From: Sporothrix humicola
Taxonomy: Eukaryota > Ascomycota > Sordariomycetes > Ophiostomatales > Ophiostomataceae
Direction of reading: 5' to 3'
Length of the DNA: 64,000 nucleotides
NCBI GenBank assembly: GCA_021396245.1
Contig: WNYE01000028.1
Location: 357,010-421,009 of the forward strand
Shown: piece after piece, positions 1 to 12,593 of the stretch
Layout of the letters: each line of letters begins with the position of its first letter
Position numbering within the stretch: the stretch's first letter is position 1
Program-made: the position numbers and the translations under genes
Notes under the pieces: generated by a model
Databases searched by the model: none
Seen by the model: only the letters and a program-made list of their open reading frames with translations
Told to the model about the DNA's origin: nothing

Positions 1-733
1 GCCATTTTTGCTCGTCATCTGAACGCGGTGAGCGCCCATTGGACCCCAAAACTATCGTCAGCTCCATTTTGAGCCTCATTCGTGGGACTTTCGAGCACTG
101 CCCAACGGCTTTCTGTCAACGGCCTGCCTTCACCGAGACTTGCATCGATTCGGGTCGCACGGCACACGTCAACAGCGACAACACAGGTAGAGTTACCTCG
201 TCAGGCATTGACTCACACGTCACGTCTTATCGGAAGCTAACCCCGCCACGTCAGATATCACGACAGAAGAAGAACCCTCGAAAAAAAGAAGAAGAAAAAA
301 AGAAAGGACGACAACGAAGAGGACAGCTTCGCGTGCTGCTGTGAAGCACGGCAGAGCTCCACGCAGGCAAACAGAGGTACGGCCCTGAGGCCAAATTCAC
401 GCGGCTCTGCGAAAGTTTTAAACTCTTCGAAAGGTAGCATTCTGGGCTGTGAGGTTGCAACGAGGCTGGGAGGAAGACCCGCCTTTTGCTTTGCTTTTTG
501 TCAGACATCGTTGCTTCTTTTCAACCTTTTCTTTTGTCGCTGTCTGCTGCCTAGCTTTGGCTTGAGATCGAGGGCATATTTGAAGTCGAGCATCTTCCTC
601 TCTGGACAGCTTGTCTCGATCCTGCTCTCTATCTGTTCTCTACCCACTCTCACTTTTTTTCAGACCCAAGAGCATACCGTAACTGACAGTCCAAGACACA
701 AGACAAGACCCAAGGCCAGACCCAAGTAAAGCC
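1..733. other. Intergenic region and leader of the HD-domain gene
   Basis: I see no credible gene here. On the + strand the sequence becomes pyrimidine-rich from about 510 to 665, the usual look of a filamentous-fungal core promoter and leader just before a start codon, which here is at 734. A TGACTCA heptamer (AP-1/Gcn4 type) lies at 209-215. Purine-rich stretches at 270-320 give short open frames on both strands with no protein character. Confidence 0.6.
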
Positions 734-1591
734 ATGGCTGCCTCAAAAGAGTTTTCGCCCGCGGCAACGGCTGCCCTCGAGCTCTTCTCGCTCGCAGGCA
801 GCGACCCGCTCGTCAATGCCGTGACCGAGGCCGTCCGCATCCACATGTCCCAGTACGACGGCTCCCACGACTTTATGCATATCCGCCGCGTCGTCGGCGT
901 CTCGCGCCACCTCTGGGAGAAGGAGTGTGCAGACAAGTACACGGGTCCGGAAAGCGTGACCTCTGGCGTGGCCGACCCCCGCGTCGTTGTCTTGGCCGCC
1001 CTGCTACACGACGTCGGCGACCGCAAGTACATCAAGAGCGCCGAGTACGAGCCCGTGTCGGCCGACGAGGAAAAGGCCATTGAGGCGCTGGTCGAGGGCA
1101 CAGCCCACGCCACCAACCAGGGCGCGCGTGCCACCGCTGCCGTCTTCCACAGATGCGCCCAGGCGGCCGGCGAAAATGAAAAGGGCGACGTCCTTACCCT
1201 TGGCCGCAAGGTCATCTTTGTGTGCCACAATGTGAGCTGGTCCGGCGAGAGCAAGCTGCCCGAGGGCACCATGGCCAAGCTCGTGGAGGAAGCGCCCGAG
1301 CTGGCCATTGTCCAGGACGCGGACCGCCTGGACTCGCTGGGCGCCGTCGGCGTTGCGCGTTGTTTTGCCTACGGCGCCAAGGCCGGCGTCGAGGGCAAGG
1401 CGCAGGGCCGGTCGCTCGAGCAGAGCCTGGACCACTTTGACGAGAAGCTGCTGATTGTCGAGACGCGCATGAAGACGGCCGAGGGCCGGCGGCTGGCCAA
1501 GGAGCGGACGGTGCAGCTGCAGACGTTCAAGGACTGGTTCCTGGCGGAGGCCCAGTTTGCGAGAGGAGTCGGCGAGACGGAGGAGGCATAA
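734..1591 (+). CDS. HD-domain metal-dependent phosphohydrolase
   Basis: Intron-less gene for 285 residues. An HD superfamily fold is shown by H45-D46 with H49 (SHDFMHIRRV), the HD doublet H92-D93 inside LLHDVGDRKY, H165 in FVCHN and the late acidic block D195-D200 (QDADRLD). These are the metal ligands expected in the bacterial YedJ/YpgQ-like branch, small soluble proteins acting on nucleotides or related phosphoesters; the substrate of this protein cannot be read from sequence. The length is slightly above the roughly 210-230 residues I expect for bacterial members, with extra residues at both ends. No signal peptide or membrane segment is visible, so it is probably cytosolic. The start is the first ATG after the pyrimidine-rich leader (context AGCCATGG). 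It converges with the surface-protein gene ending at 2385. I am confident of the family, not of the biochemical role. Confidence 0.85.
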   Translation: MAASKEFSPAATAALELFSLAGSDPLVNAVTEAVRIHMSQYDGSHDFMHIRRVVGVSRHLWEKECADKYTGPESVTSGVADPRVVVLAALLHDVGDRKYIKSAEYEPVSADEEKAIEALVEGTAHATNQGARATAAVFHRCAQAAGENEKGDVLTLGRKVIFVCHNVSWSGESKLPEGTMAKLVEEAPELAIVQDADRLDSLGAVGVARCFAYGAKAGVEGKAQGRSLEQSLDHFDEKLLIVETRMKTAEGRRLAKERTVQLQTFKDWFLAEAQFARGVGETEEA

Positions 1592-2384
1592 TGAAACTCG
1601 GGATAGGATATGGATAAGAAAGGGGATTTGGCTGTCTTATAACAACAGCTGACGTGGGGATCACACATGCAGGTCATGAACTCATGATGGGATGACGATG
1701 TTTACGGCCAAGATTGCGTATCGGATTTAAACCAAGACAAAAGACACAAGAACACATAGAAATTAGCGAGACACAACATGGAACACACAATGCAAGAGAC
1801 AAAGTTCTTTTAGAAAAAAAATCATTTTGTTAAGGAATGGTCGGTCTATATAATATTAGATGGTTTTGTTTTTCCAAAATCAAAAAAAAGACAATGGTGA
1901 AAAGCAATCCATGACAAAATCAAGTGATCCCCCCAGAGTTAGGGCCGTGTCGACGCCGAGGCAGTCAGCCACCAGTCAAAGTGAAGCGTCTTCATCTTGT
2001 TCTCGGAAGACCAAGATGGAAGAACCTCACAACGACTGTCCCTTTATCCTATGAAGACAAAGGGCAACCCAGTATTAAGCAATAACTCCAAATTCGCCGA
2101 TCCGAGTTGTAACGCCGGTGGGTTGGATCAAGAACACAAAACAAAAAACAATAAACATGGTGGATATTAGGTTGACGAGCAAGCGCGCAACCCTCTTCGC
2201 AAACGGGAAAGGAGGTGCAGGCAGCTTTGGCTCATGGGTGGTGTGTGCGTATTGCGTATGTAAAGTGTTGAATGTAAAACTGTGTCTTGCCAATGCGATG
2301 TGGTGTGTGGTGTGTTGTGACTTTTGTCGTCACTCACTTTACCTCTGTAGAGCAACAAGTCTCACTGCAGGAGAATTGTTTCGC
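1592..2384. other. Convergent intergenic region (two 3' UTRs)
   Basis: This lies between the stop of the HD-domain gene and the stop of the surface-protein gene on the opposite strand. It is A-rich around 1725-1910 and has no credible open frame. Both 3' UTRs probably lie here. Confidence 0.5.
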
Positions 2385-2939
2385 TTACAGGAAGTAGACG
2401 GCAGCAGCGCCGACAACAACCAGCAGGGAGCCGACCTGGTTGGCCGAGGCACCGGCAGTGGGGACAGTGGTGACACCGCCGCCGCCGCCGTTGCCGTTGC
2501 CGCCACCACCACCGCCAGTCTTGGTGGGCGAGGTGCCGTTGCCGCCGTTGCCGCCGCCGCCACCACCGCCACCACCGCCAGTGGTGCCGTTGCCAGAACC
2601 GCCGCCGCCGCCGCCGCCAGCAGCAGTGGTCGTGGCAGTGCCGTTGCCGCCGCCAACACCGCCACCGCCGCCGCCAGCTGAGGTGGGAGCAGAGGTCGTG
2701 GCAGGGGCCGACGAGGCAGCCGAAGAGGCGCCCGAGGAAGCGGCGGACGAAGCACCCGACGAGGCCGAAGAGGCAGCAGACGAAGAGCCAGACGAGGCAG
2801 CCGAAGAAGCGGCAGACGAAGCAGCCGAGGAGACAGCCGAGGACTGACCGCCGCCCTCAGAAGAGGGAGCGACAGACGAAGACTGGCCGTAGGCGACTGC
2901 GCCGGCCGTCAGGGCAAGGAGGATCGAAGAGGCCTTCAT
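2385..2939 (-). CDS. Small Ser/Ala/Gly-rich GPI-type surface protein
   Basis: 184 residues, single exon. Residues 1-18 form a secretion signal (MKASSILLALTAGAVAYG, then QSSS). Next comes an Ala/Ser-rich block (repeats of AASSAASS type) and a Gly-rich block with Asn-Gly-Thr sites (NGT at several positions, possible N-glycosylation). The chain ends in a hydrophobic tail (GSLLVVVGAAAVYFL) preceded by small residues (AGASAN), the layout of a GPI-attachment signal. This is typical of fungal cell-wall or plasma-membrane mannoproteins; no enzymatic domain is present. A pyrimidine-rich tract on the coding strand (complement of 3080-3145) and a TATA-like stretch near 3012-3018 lie upstream. The region is stop-poor in other frames only because it is made of GCC/GGC-type repeats. 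Function beyond surface location is unknown. Confidence 0.75.
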   Translation of the reverse strand: MKASSILLALTAGAVAYGQSSSVAPSSEGGGQSSAVSSAASSAASSAASSGSSSAASSASSGASSAASSGASSAASSAPATTSAPTSAGGGGGGVGGGNGTATTTAAGGGGGGGSGNGTTGGGGGGGGGGNGGNGTSPTKTGGGGGGNGNGGGGGVTTVPTAGASANQVGSLLVVVGAAAVYFL

Positions 2940-5900
2940 GATGGTGTTGTGCTGTTAAAGTGATTTAACTTGAGGCGGGAATGGTGAAAAGATTAAGAGA
3001 TGCTGCTGTTGATATATGCAATACGTTTCGAGGTCTGGTGTAAGAAGACACTGAGCGAGTGACAGTTTGAGCTAGCGAGGTAAAGAAGAAAAAGAAGAAA
3101 AGGAAAAAAAAAGAGGAAAGAGAAAGGGAGAGAGAAGAAGAGGGGGGACGGAATATAAGGCAATCGAGAGGTGGGAGGATGCGCTTGTTGCTTTAATAGG
3201 AGACGGTCCTGACAAAGGGAGGACGTTAGATGATTAAGTTGCTAATGGAGACGGCAAGACCGGTACATGGGATAGGATGGGGATAGCGGATGGGAGCTGC
3301 GAAGACCGGCCGCCCCATTGATTGATCAAGAAGCGAGTGGGAGGCCTGGTCGTTTGTCTTCCCGGGGAAAGATGGCGAGATGGCGACATGGAGGAAGCGA
3401 GACGAAAGAGGATGGATGACGAAATAAGGACTTGGTAGTGACTTGTAGTTGCCACTAGGCATCGGCGATTCTCCAAGTCCCAACGAGGTTCTCTTTGTTC
3501 TCGCCCGAGGAATCCGACCAGCCCCCAACTAGGCAGACGACAAAACGGGCAGGTTGGGCCGTTCTTTTCTCGGTCTCTTTTTGTTCCTGTATGTTCCCTT
3601 TTCTTTTTGTTTTTCTTTTTCCTCCTGCTTGGCTCTGTTGCATGTTGCATACCAGCATGCCCCTCCAACGCCTCGGTGTAAGACATTACCAAGGGCCATT
3701 TCAAAGACAAGGCCCCGAAAGACCGCTTGGCCCCGGAGCGCAGAGTTTTACCAACTGCCCGACTGGTTCGACTGGTTCAAGTGGCCCAATTGGTTGTAAG
3801 ATGCGTGTAAGTGGCCGGCTAGAGTCCTTGCTAGCTGCCCTCCTTTCAATTTCGTCGATGCGCCCGGCATGTAACAGACTTTTTCGTCGTTTGTTTCAAT
3901 GTCCAGCAAAGTCTTCCCTGTATCTTATTTTGGTTTGTTTGAGCCTGAGCCAATGAGTATTGTTGCTGGCCCTTGCAGGAAAGGTGATCGAGGCGATGTC
4001 GAAGGCGAAAAGACAAAAATACACACGAAAGATGAAAGGATGTTGAGCATGTTCGAGGGACGTTGGGGGAGCAATGAGAAGTGGCCGGGGTGCTTGCGTT
4101 TAAGCGGGTCTCTCTGATGTCATGGTTGCAAGGGAGCTTGCGCCAGAGACATGGCGAGACAGTGAACCACTGGGAAACCAGTAGGAAACGAGCGATCCAG
4201 GGCCTGGGCCAAGCTCTGGCAAGGAAAGATGCAACGCCGGCGCCGAAAACGATGTGCGATGCAGGGAGACCCCAAGGAAAACAGAAGTCCAGGAGGCTCA
4301 AGACGCTCAAAATCACCTGGGAAATCAACAAAAGTGCTGCCGAGAAAGTGCCCAGCAGTGCCCAGAGAGCCAGTGCCTAGATGCCCAGCAATGCCTCCCT
4401 GGGGGGTTTGTATTGCGCGTCTCCCTTCTGAAGGATGCACACTCTGCCACTGAGCAGGCAATCAAGCGAAAAGAAAGAAAAAGAAAGAGAATAGAAAGAG
4501 AATGACGGCTAGTGGAGTAAGCGACAGGACGGGAAGAATCGCAGATGGCCGCTGGCAAAGATGGCGAGATCGAAAAGCGCGGGCCCTTGTTTGGTGCTGG
4601 CGCTGGCGTGTCGCATTCTCTCTTGGTGTGTTCTGTTTACGACAAGCCGCTGTTGATTGCGATGCGCCCCGGTAAGGGCGGTGCTGCCCAGTTTGTTTGC
4701 AGGCTCGTTCCCCCAGCCTTGTCGAGCCATGTTTGAGCATATACTTATATTTGTTTGTGATGATCAAGATGAAATATTCCGAAAATAGGGGTTGCAAGGT
4801 ACGATGGCGAGGAAGGAGGAAGGTACACAAAATAACAACGGAGAATACTCCGTCCATACAGGGAAAGACCGTGGAACACGTTTGCGACTGTCAAGCGGGA
4901 AGGTGCATTGGGGCGGGCGCATTCCAGACGACATAATGGAGGGGAGGAAGCTACCACCGAGAAAGAAGGCGGGGTGGGAAAGGGAAGGTGCAATGTTGGT
5001 TCTTGATGGTGGGGTGGAAAGCTCCAGTGGGCTGGGGCAGCCGGCCGATCCATTCCTTTCCACTGTAGCGCTGCCCGATTAGGGAGGGACGGGCTCCATA
5101 ATTAAGGCAGATCCAGCCCACTCGACACGCAACATTCACAGACACAGCCAGACACATGAAAGACAAAAAGAAAAGGCTCCTGAAGCACGCTGGAGCACGA
5201 CGGAAAGAAAAACGGTGATACCCTTTTTAGCCATTTGCTCAGATATTGTGCCATAGCGACGGTGGAGATACTGGTGGGTATCTAGACCTGTTCTTTCATG
5301 GCATGCCTTGTTTGGTGACGGAAGGAAGGGATGCAGACAAAAAAGAGGAAGGAGCGAACTGCACATAAACTGAATGTCTGTTGTAAGTTGCGAAAAAGAA
5401 GGAAAGTAGCGCCACGGCCTATTTCTTAGCGAAAGTACAAACAAAGAAGTGTGCGAGAAAAGTGAGACAGCTTTATCCCAGATCAAGAAAAACTTTCCAG
5501 CAGCCATCGAGGACGACAAAGAAGCTATCGAAGGGGTCATAAGGGAAAGAAGCTTCTTGACGTACGACGGAGGCGATAAGCGTAACGTTGGGATGAAAGG
5601 CGATAATGGCAAAAGGAGGAAAAAAAGAATGATTCAAGGGTTGCACTTTGTAGATTGCCTTGATACGATGGACGGACTGAGACAATGACTGCGTTTTTCT
5701 CTCTCTCGCATTGATGGATCGATGACGGGCCTAGACGTCAATATTGCCAATATTTTGTTCTCGGTGTCGTTCTATTCAGGTGCAATTCTCATGAAAAGTT
5801 TTTTTTTCTGCGCCTCCATCTTGCGCGTCGTTCTGTTGGAAAGTTGTACTGTGTTCTATTTTTGGGAATAAGAAGAGGGGAATTGAAGATCGGATCAGAT

Positions 5901-7993
5901 GAAAGTGTTGGCTGTTGTACATGTTAGTAGTAGACATGCATTAAAACGTGTACTACCGGTGCGGTGACAACTAATCGAGGTACTTGCATTTACACTATAA
6001 TTTTGGTGCTATAGGATGTACCTTCCGCATATGTTCTCCGTATGCGCCTGTTTGTAAATGGCCGTAGAAAGAACGGCTGCGCCATGTCTGTAAGAAAACG
6101 AAGATGGGATGAGGTACGGGCCAGAGAGAAGCCAGAGCTGTCCGGAATACGACGGGCAAGGGTGAAATCTGTTTGGCCAAGGAGAAAATGATCATCGCCA
6201 GGACGACCCTTTTTTTATCAAGGGAAAGAAAATTATGAAACGAGAAAGAACAGGCATGGGAAAACAAAATACGGACATGTATTATTACAGGGTAGAAATG
6301 GATGGACAAATGGACAGACGGGCAAGGCAATGGCTGAGAAAACGATAACCGAGAAGAAAAGGCGTGGTTCTCAGACATTGGCAACCGTTGTGGTCGTCAA
6401 AAAGAGACATTTTGTTGCAGAGACATAAGGGAAAAAAGTCTTTGGTAAGACATGTCCATTGATTGGCGCGCCAGTCAGTTCCTCGACAGACAAATGCCGA
6501 TAAAGGGGCCTGTATGGTCGCGATAAAAGCACCTTGATCGATCGTACTTGATAATAGCTCCGATTGAGGTACAAGAGAGCAGCTCAAAGAAAGAAAGAAA
6601 AGAAGGAAAAAAAAAAAAAGGGAAGCTCAATGTCTCCTGGAAGAGCTTGCCGTAGCGTCGTTGCGCTGAATAACATGCACTTGAGCGAGTTTGCCTTTTC
6701 GTCTATTTCGAGCATAACACATCTCTTTGGTGCTTTGCTTTGTGCTTTTTATGCAAAAGAGACAGACAGTAGCGACATGTAGTGGGGGCTGTAGGAAGAG
6801 AATAGTCATGAAGAAGACAAACGAGACAAGATAGATTGGACGAGAAGGGAAAAAAAGAAGAAAAGGAAACGGAAAAGAAAGCTTGAGCCTCCTAAGCTGC
6901 GACGAAGCTCCCGCCACGGTGGCGAAGGAGGACACTACCAGACCACAAAAAGACGATTTACTGAGACGAGACGAGCTCGACGAGGGAGAGCAAAGAGGAG
7001 AAAAAGAGACCGGCGAAGAGGCAAAACCAACTTTTGTCCCGTAGAACGGCCGCCAACAGCATCGATATCGCCATTCCATTCTTGGCTGCGATGATGTTCG
7101 GCGTACAGAGTGCAACATGCGAGTGAATGGTTATCCCTTTGGTTGTGTACTTTGGTTTTTCCTTTGCAGTCTCCTTTTGTTTCACCCGTGGAGACAATCT
7201 TCCGGCTCGCACCCGCAAGCTCGTCCGAGAGAGTGCTGTTGTAAATGGGCGTTTGTACAGGATGCCCTTTGGCGTTCTTAGACCTTCCCGACAAAGGGAT
7301 TCAGAGGATGGAGCCCTGCATGTCTCAGATTTCCAACGGCGGAGGGTTGGACTTTTGTGTCAAAGAAATGCCGTCACTGATCGGGCTTTGTCTTGTCATC
7401 TAGCAGCTCAAAATTTTGTGAAGGGACATAATCAAAGCGTCATAGCTTCGATGCTACTGAGCACAACGCCAAAGGTACTTTTTTTCGCCAGAGAAAAACG
7501 GATGGGTGTTGCAAGTCTGGCGAAGGAACCAGAGACCTAACGGAGGAAAGGTAACGTGACAAGATCCTGATTTCGGACTGGCAGGAAGAGTGTAGACAGA
7601 AACGAAGAATCTGACGATATCTGGGTGACACTGAAGTGAGTGAAATGGCGCAGCCAATATCCCTCGAAGATGTGCTGTGAAAACTCATATTGTGAGATAG
7701 GGAATAGACGGGGCAGTGGCTCACAGGGACTCAGTTCCGACGAATAGATAACACAGTCTTGTCAAAAGAGCTGAAAAGCTGGAGCTATCGTCTAGCTTTC
7801 GGAGCTGGAGCTCAAACGCTTTCTTCTCAATCCCTTGAGGGAGGGCTCCGAAGTTTGTTGTAATTTCACACCGAGAAAGGACAAAGACTCGATGCCATGG
7901 CCGTGGGTCGTTGCAATGGCGTCACCGGTTTCCAGCAAGGCAATACCAGCCGACGTGGCCCCGGGAAATAAGAGCCTGATGCAGACAAAAGAA

Positions 7994-8022
7994 TCTCGCC
8001 TACAAAGAATCTGTAGGCGAGA
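7994..8022. repeat. Perfect 11-bp inverted repeat (hairpin)
   Basis: The left arm TCTCGCCTACA (7994-8004) and right arm TGTAGGCGAGA (8012-8022) are exact reverse complements around a 7-nt loop (AAGAATC). It stands alone in gene-free sequence. Its role is unknown: structured transcript, protein-binding site or remnant of a small element. Confidence 0.8.
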
Positions 8023-9926
8023 GCGTGAAAAGACTCATCAAACAAGGCGTGACGCTGCTCTGTCCCTTTCATGACAATAATAGTCTGCTCAAGAAATGGC
8101 GATCATATAAAACGAGTGACTGATAATGATGCAGCACTGAGGTCATATCGGACATATGATCTTGCTTCCATCACTATGAAGAAAGAACGATAGTTGTATC
8201 GTGATCATGGAGAGAAAGCGATGATGCTCGTGCGCTGCGCGCCATCTTGACCCACATCATCATGACGAATACTCATCATTGCAGATGATCGAAGCCGACG
8301 TGTTTATGGTGCTCTGGATGCCGCTTGATCGGCCATATATTGACGTAGTCTTTTGGAAACGGGTCAATTCACCCATGATCTCAAGGGGAATGCCCAGCCT
8401 CATCAAAGGCATAGAGGCCTTCATTGCCTTCCATCCTGACCGACGGAGTGTCCAGTATTCTGTGCTAGTGGCATGAGTTGTGCGGATGGCAATCGGAAAC
8501 CATGGAACGCTCTTATTGAAAAGGCGATCGATGCTCGTTCAAACTGCTTGTGTTTGCCAACGTTTCGATCTGTGTATGTGCAGCCTGTGTAGCACAATCT
8601 GGCTGGCACAGGATGGACAGAGTCTTCATCTCGCGGCCTGATATTGAAATATAAAAACAAAAGTCCTAGTTCCGCGCAGCAAACAGGAGGTACTGCCAAG
8701 AGGGCCCGGAGCCCCATTCCCGCAGACTTGTCAACTTACACCGGGGCGACTAAACTTTTAGACACCCACTTTCAAGGCTGATGGTGCACTACTCGCAAAC
8801 GGCGAGGCTGAGCATGCCGCTCCCGAGTTTCGATGGCCCACCCGTCAAAAGACCGTATCCACGGCGGGACCTTACCGGATACTCTGTCCGTATCCGACCC
8901 GAGACCGGGGCCCAGAGGCGTTTGCCTATGGGTGACAGTGCCGTCCTGTCCATAGAAACTCCGAGTGCTTGGGGGACCGCGGCGAGAAGGCGATGGCCGC
9001 GGATGCTATGTGGTTGCTGTGAGACTCGTGTTTACACGCATCCAGTCCAATGCTTAAACTAACGGACGTGGAAGTGATGAAAACGAGGCAGAAAGGAGAA
9101 ATGAGAGAGGAAAAAAAAGTCTCGTGTCGGAGAATACTGCATTTTGTACACCGTACGATATGAGAAGGTGGCCCCCTTCTTGGCATGCAAGTGGTCCAAG
9201 AAGTGCCGAATGCAGGGTTGCGAATTTGTCGACCTTCGGGGTTCAGCTGCAACACAAAATCTTTGCGTGTGCTGGCAAGCAAGGCTTGTATTGGACTGGT
9301 TTGTCATGCATTATTGTTGCGTACAAGCTCTGTGTGACATGAAGCATGAAAAAGGGGGCCCAGAGACGACAGGCCGTGGCCAACTTTGCCATATCATCAG
9401 CAAGGTACTTCTGATGAAGATGCGGACAGTGTTGTAGGCCAGGCCATTATGGTCTTGGTCTAGGTCTCGGTCAAGCAAACGCAAAACCGAATGATGGCAT
9501 CGTGGAATAGGCAGCCTCGAGCTCTTCTTTGACCGATCCTGCAGGACGCCGCGTAGTACTTGCAGACCGCTGTCTCTGTACCACGTGAAGGAATTTCGTG
9601 TTGTAGAATGCTTGCCGTTCGTCACCAAGCAAGTCATTGATAGAGCAGAATGTGCAAGAATGCGCAAGGTGGTGTGGAGGCTGAAGTTTTCTTTCTTTCT
9701 TTTTTCTTTTTCAAAAGAGGATGCATCGGGAGGCTCTTCGATCGTCAAAGCACGGCCGTAAGATACAATAGATTCGGATCACACCCCGTGGAGCACGTTC
9801 GGGGGACCGAGTTTGGTTCTAGGCGTCTCGTCCCATTTGAGATGGAAACGTTCGCGGAACAGTGGAATTCCGAGATCGCGGTCCGGCACCACACACACCT
9901 TTGCGTTTGTCAAAGCCGAGGGGGGG

Positions 9927-9947
9927 AATATATTGCGGCAATATATT
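9927..9947. repeat. 21-bp near-perfect palindrome
   Basis: Two 10-bp arms, AATATATTGC (9927-9936) and GCAATATATT (9938-9947), flank a single G. AT-rich arms around a GC core resemble a dimeric regulator site or a cruciform-prone sequence. No gene is adjacent. Confidence 0.75.
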
Positions 9948-12593
9948 AAAATAGGTTAAAAAGGGAAACGAAGGACGGCCCTATACTTGGACCCTTTTCT
10001 TTGCTCAACCATTCACCGTACCGGGCACTCGAGACCCGGCTTTGGGATTGGATGGATGCTGCAGAATCATAATGCAAGGCGTGTTCAGCTTCTCATCGAG
10101 CGCCAGTTATTGACAGGCTGAGAAGTGGCCCCTTGCAGGAGCAGAAACATGCAGGAAAAGTTAGTAAAAATAGGAGAAAAGCCCAGAGAAGGAACAATAA
10201 AAGATACTGGCCAGAGATCTAAGACTCGTCAAAAAACGGCCGAAGAAAAGGGGCTTGAAATGGAAGGGCGAATTGGTCTTGCAGGACGCCAGAGAAAGAG
10301 TCTTCCTCACGCTCGAGTCCATCTTGTGCGCGCATGGGCTGGCTCGCTCTTCGCCCTGCAGCATTTTATCTGCACCTTGCTTTCAAACCGTCTCGGTGTC
10401 TGATTTGCTGGACCCGAGACTTCGCTCCTTTTTGGCTTTTTTTCTGGCCCTTTTTGCAGCCTATGCAGGTTTTGCAAATGGCCGAGCAGCCTCGAGAGGC
10501 GGTCCCGTGCTCTGATTCGTAGATGGCCTCCTGCATCCTGCACGTCTAGTCGCAGCCGGCCAATCTGAGCATAAGAGGGTGTAAGAAGAAAGATCAGAGT
10601 TGGTGGTGGTGGGTAAGAGAACATGTGTGGGAGAAATAGAGAGAATGGCAGGAAAGGCGGAAGAAAAAGTGCGAGTGCAAAAACACGTGAGGAGGGCATC
10701 CCGGCATGTCCTAGAATGAAAGCTGTTGATATCGAAATGTGAGGAAGGAGGGAGGGCGAGAGGAAGGCTGCGATCTCGTGTGCGCCTTCCATCAAAGACC
10801 ACTTTAGCGATGAAGAAAATCAAATCAACGCTCGTCATGGGTCCTTTCCGCCACTGTGTTTTCCGATGTGGGAAAGAGCCTGCCTTGATCTACACATGCC
10901 GCGTGTTGGCCCTGTACTGGCGCCACGGGAGGGAAGGGGCGGACTCGCCCATGAGCGCTATTGCCCACTAAAAGATAGTCAACAGGGAAGGGCCGCTCGC
11001 CAGTCCCTTCCTCGGGCCTTTGTTTATTAAGACAAATTCCCAGCAAGGAAAGACAGACCCATATCACAAGCACAAATTTGATAAAATACTGGAAAGCACG
11101 ACGCATGTTGGAAGAAAAGAGAAAGAATAATCATAGAAGGAGCACAAAAAAAACTCGGGTGGCAGGAACGGCTTGGCCTAGCGAGCGGGGGTCCGAGTTC
11201 AATTCGCTGCTGGAAGCAGCCGCTAATGCAGCTGAAGTCCGGCGGGTCCAATAGCATCATGACTGCAAAAAATGCATGGCACTCACTCTCCACTGTATGA
11301 ATGGGCCTCAGCGGCGGGTCAGGAAATGGGAAGGACCCAAGAATCTCAGACATTTACTGCAGCATTTTCGCCGCTGTACGAGAGAGTCTTGTGGCCACTT
11401 TGCCCTTGAAACCATGATCGCACCTGCCGTGGGAATTTGTGTGGGTGCTTTTAGTAGTGCCTGTAGTGCATTGCGCCGTAGAATTCTTCCAGAGCAGGCA
11501 CGGCCGGGCCTGGAGCATGCAAGGGTTGGGGGCGGCGCTTTCCCTTTCAGTCAGTCCTACTCTGGCCTCTCCCCTTGCACTTTCCTTTCCCAGCCTCTCT
11601 GGCTCTTCCCTATTCTTGCTCAGACGCACTCATTGCACCTGCATCGTGCAGCGTAATATTACCTCCCCCTCTTCTTCTGGCTCTTTTCTTGTCTCGACTC
11701 CTATTTCTTCTTATTTCACTCGACGGTCGCCATTTTCGAAGGAACTTACTTTTCTTGTCACCAGCAATACCCCTCGACGACTTGTATCGCAACGACACAG
11801 CGCACGTCCTTGCGCGACCGAGGTCACCACTTCCCCTCGCCCCTCACCTTGACCTCGAGATCACACTGTCGATCATTTCGGACGTTTGTGGCTTCAACCC
11901 TTTTCTTTTGCGCAATGCGCTGGACTGCGACAGTACCGGCTGCAGTTTGGTCCATGAATTTATGATATTTGGAGACTTGCGACACGATCGAAGAACGATT
12001 ACAGCGCTGCGAGGACTCAGCAGCACCACCTTGCCCTGACACGCAAAGAGCGAATCGATTGACGACTACGGCGAGTGACGAGTTTTGTGGAAGTGGGCAG
12101 CGCCACCTGGCAGCTCAAAGTGCCTCGATTTGCAGGTGCGACGTCGACAAAGGGAGGAGAGGACTTTGAACAGGACGGCAGTACCAGTATTGAAGAACCC
12201 GTCGCTCATTTTCAAAAGCAACAACGCTGCTGCTGGACACTGCGTTGTGCTTTCCTTTGCCTCGATTGCCTCAAAACGAAGACGGTTTTTTGTTCTATTT
12301 TTACGCGCCTTTGGCCTTTGTGGCCTCGACCAAGACACGATTCGCCTCATTTCTTGATCCCTGCGTCGAGTTCCAAAACCGCCCCAATCCACCAAATCCT
12401 TCAAAATTTGCCGACATTTCTTGTTGAAGGCTGAGCAACCTCAAAAGCGTTTCTGCACTCTTTCGCTTCGTTCCCTCGCACACCATGAACTGCACACCGT
12501 CTATTTCAATATCGCCGATGCGCTCTTAAGTAATAGACTACGAAATTTGGCGAACTACTGGGCTCGGGCCGTCCAACGGCTAGCGCCAACATA

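Larger units (their letters stand above)
2940..12593. other. 9.65-kb region without a recognisable gene
   Basis: I examined both strands and see only short open frames without protein-like character. Base composition is ordinary and CA/TG are present, so it is not a RIP-degraded transposon. It holds the promoter of the GPI-type gene (about 2940-3200), long purine-rich stretches (for example 4460-4510, 6590-6625, 6780-6880), an 11-bp perfect hairpin at 7994-8022, a 21-bp palindrome at 9927-9947, and a pyrimidine-rich tract near 11560-11720 that may be the promoter and leader start of the gene at 12594. Non-coding transcripts or strongly split genes cannot be excluded. Confidence 0.5.

Noticed and set aside
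2440..2847. Pro/Val/Glu-rich frame on the + strand opposite the GPI-type gene
   Set aside because: Antisense reading of GCC/GGC repeats; the complement has the signal peptide and GPI-type tail.
3761..3795. ACTGGTTC repeats resembling tRNA B boxes
   Set aside because: Simple short repeat without an A box or an acceptor stem.
11170..11215. tRNA-like box A and box B (TGGCCTAGCGAG and GTTCAATTC)
   Set aside because: The two boxes are only about 25 nt apart, too close for a tRNA, and no cloverleaf can be drawn.
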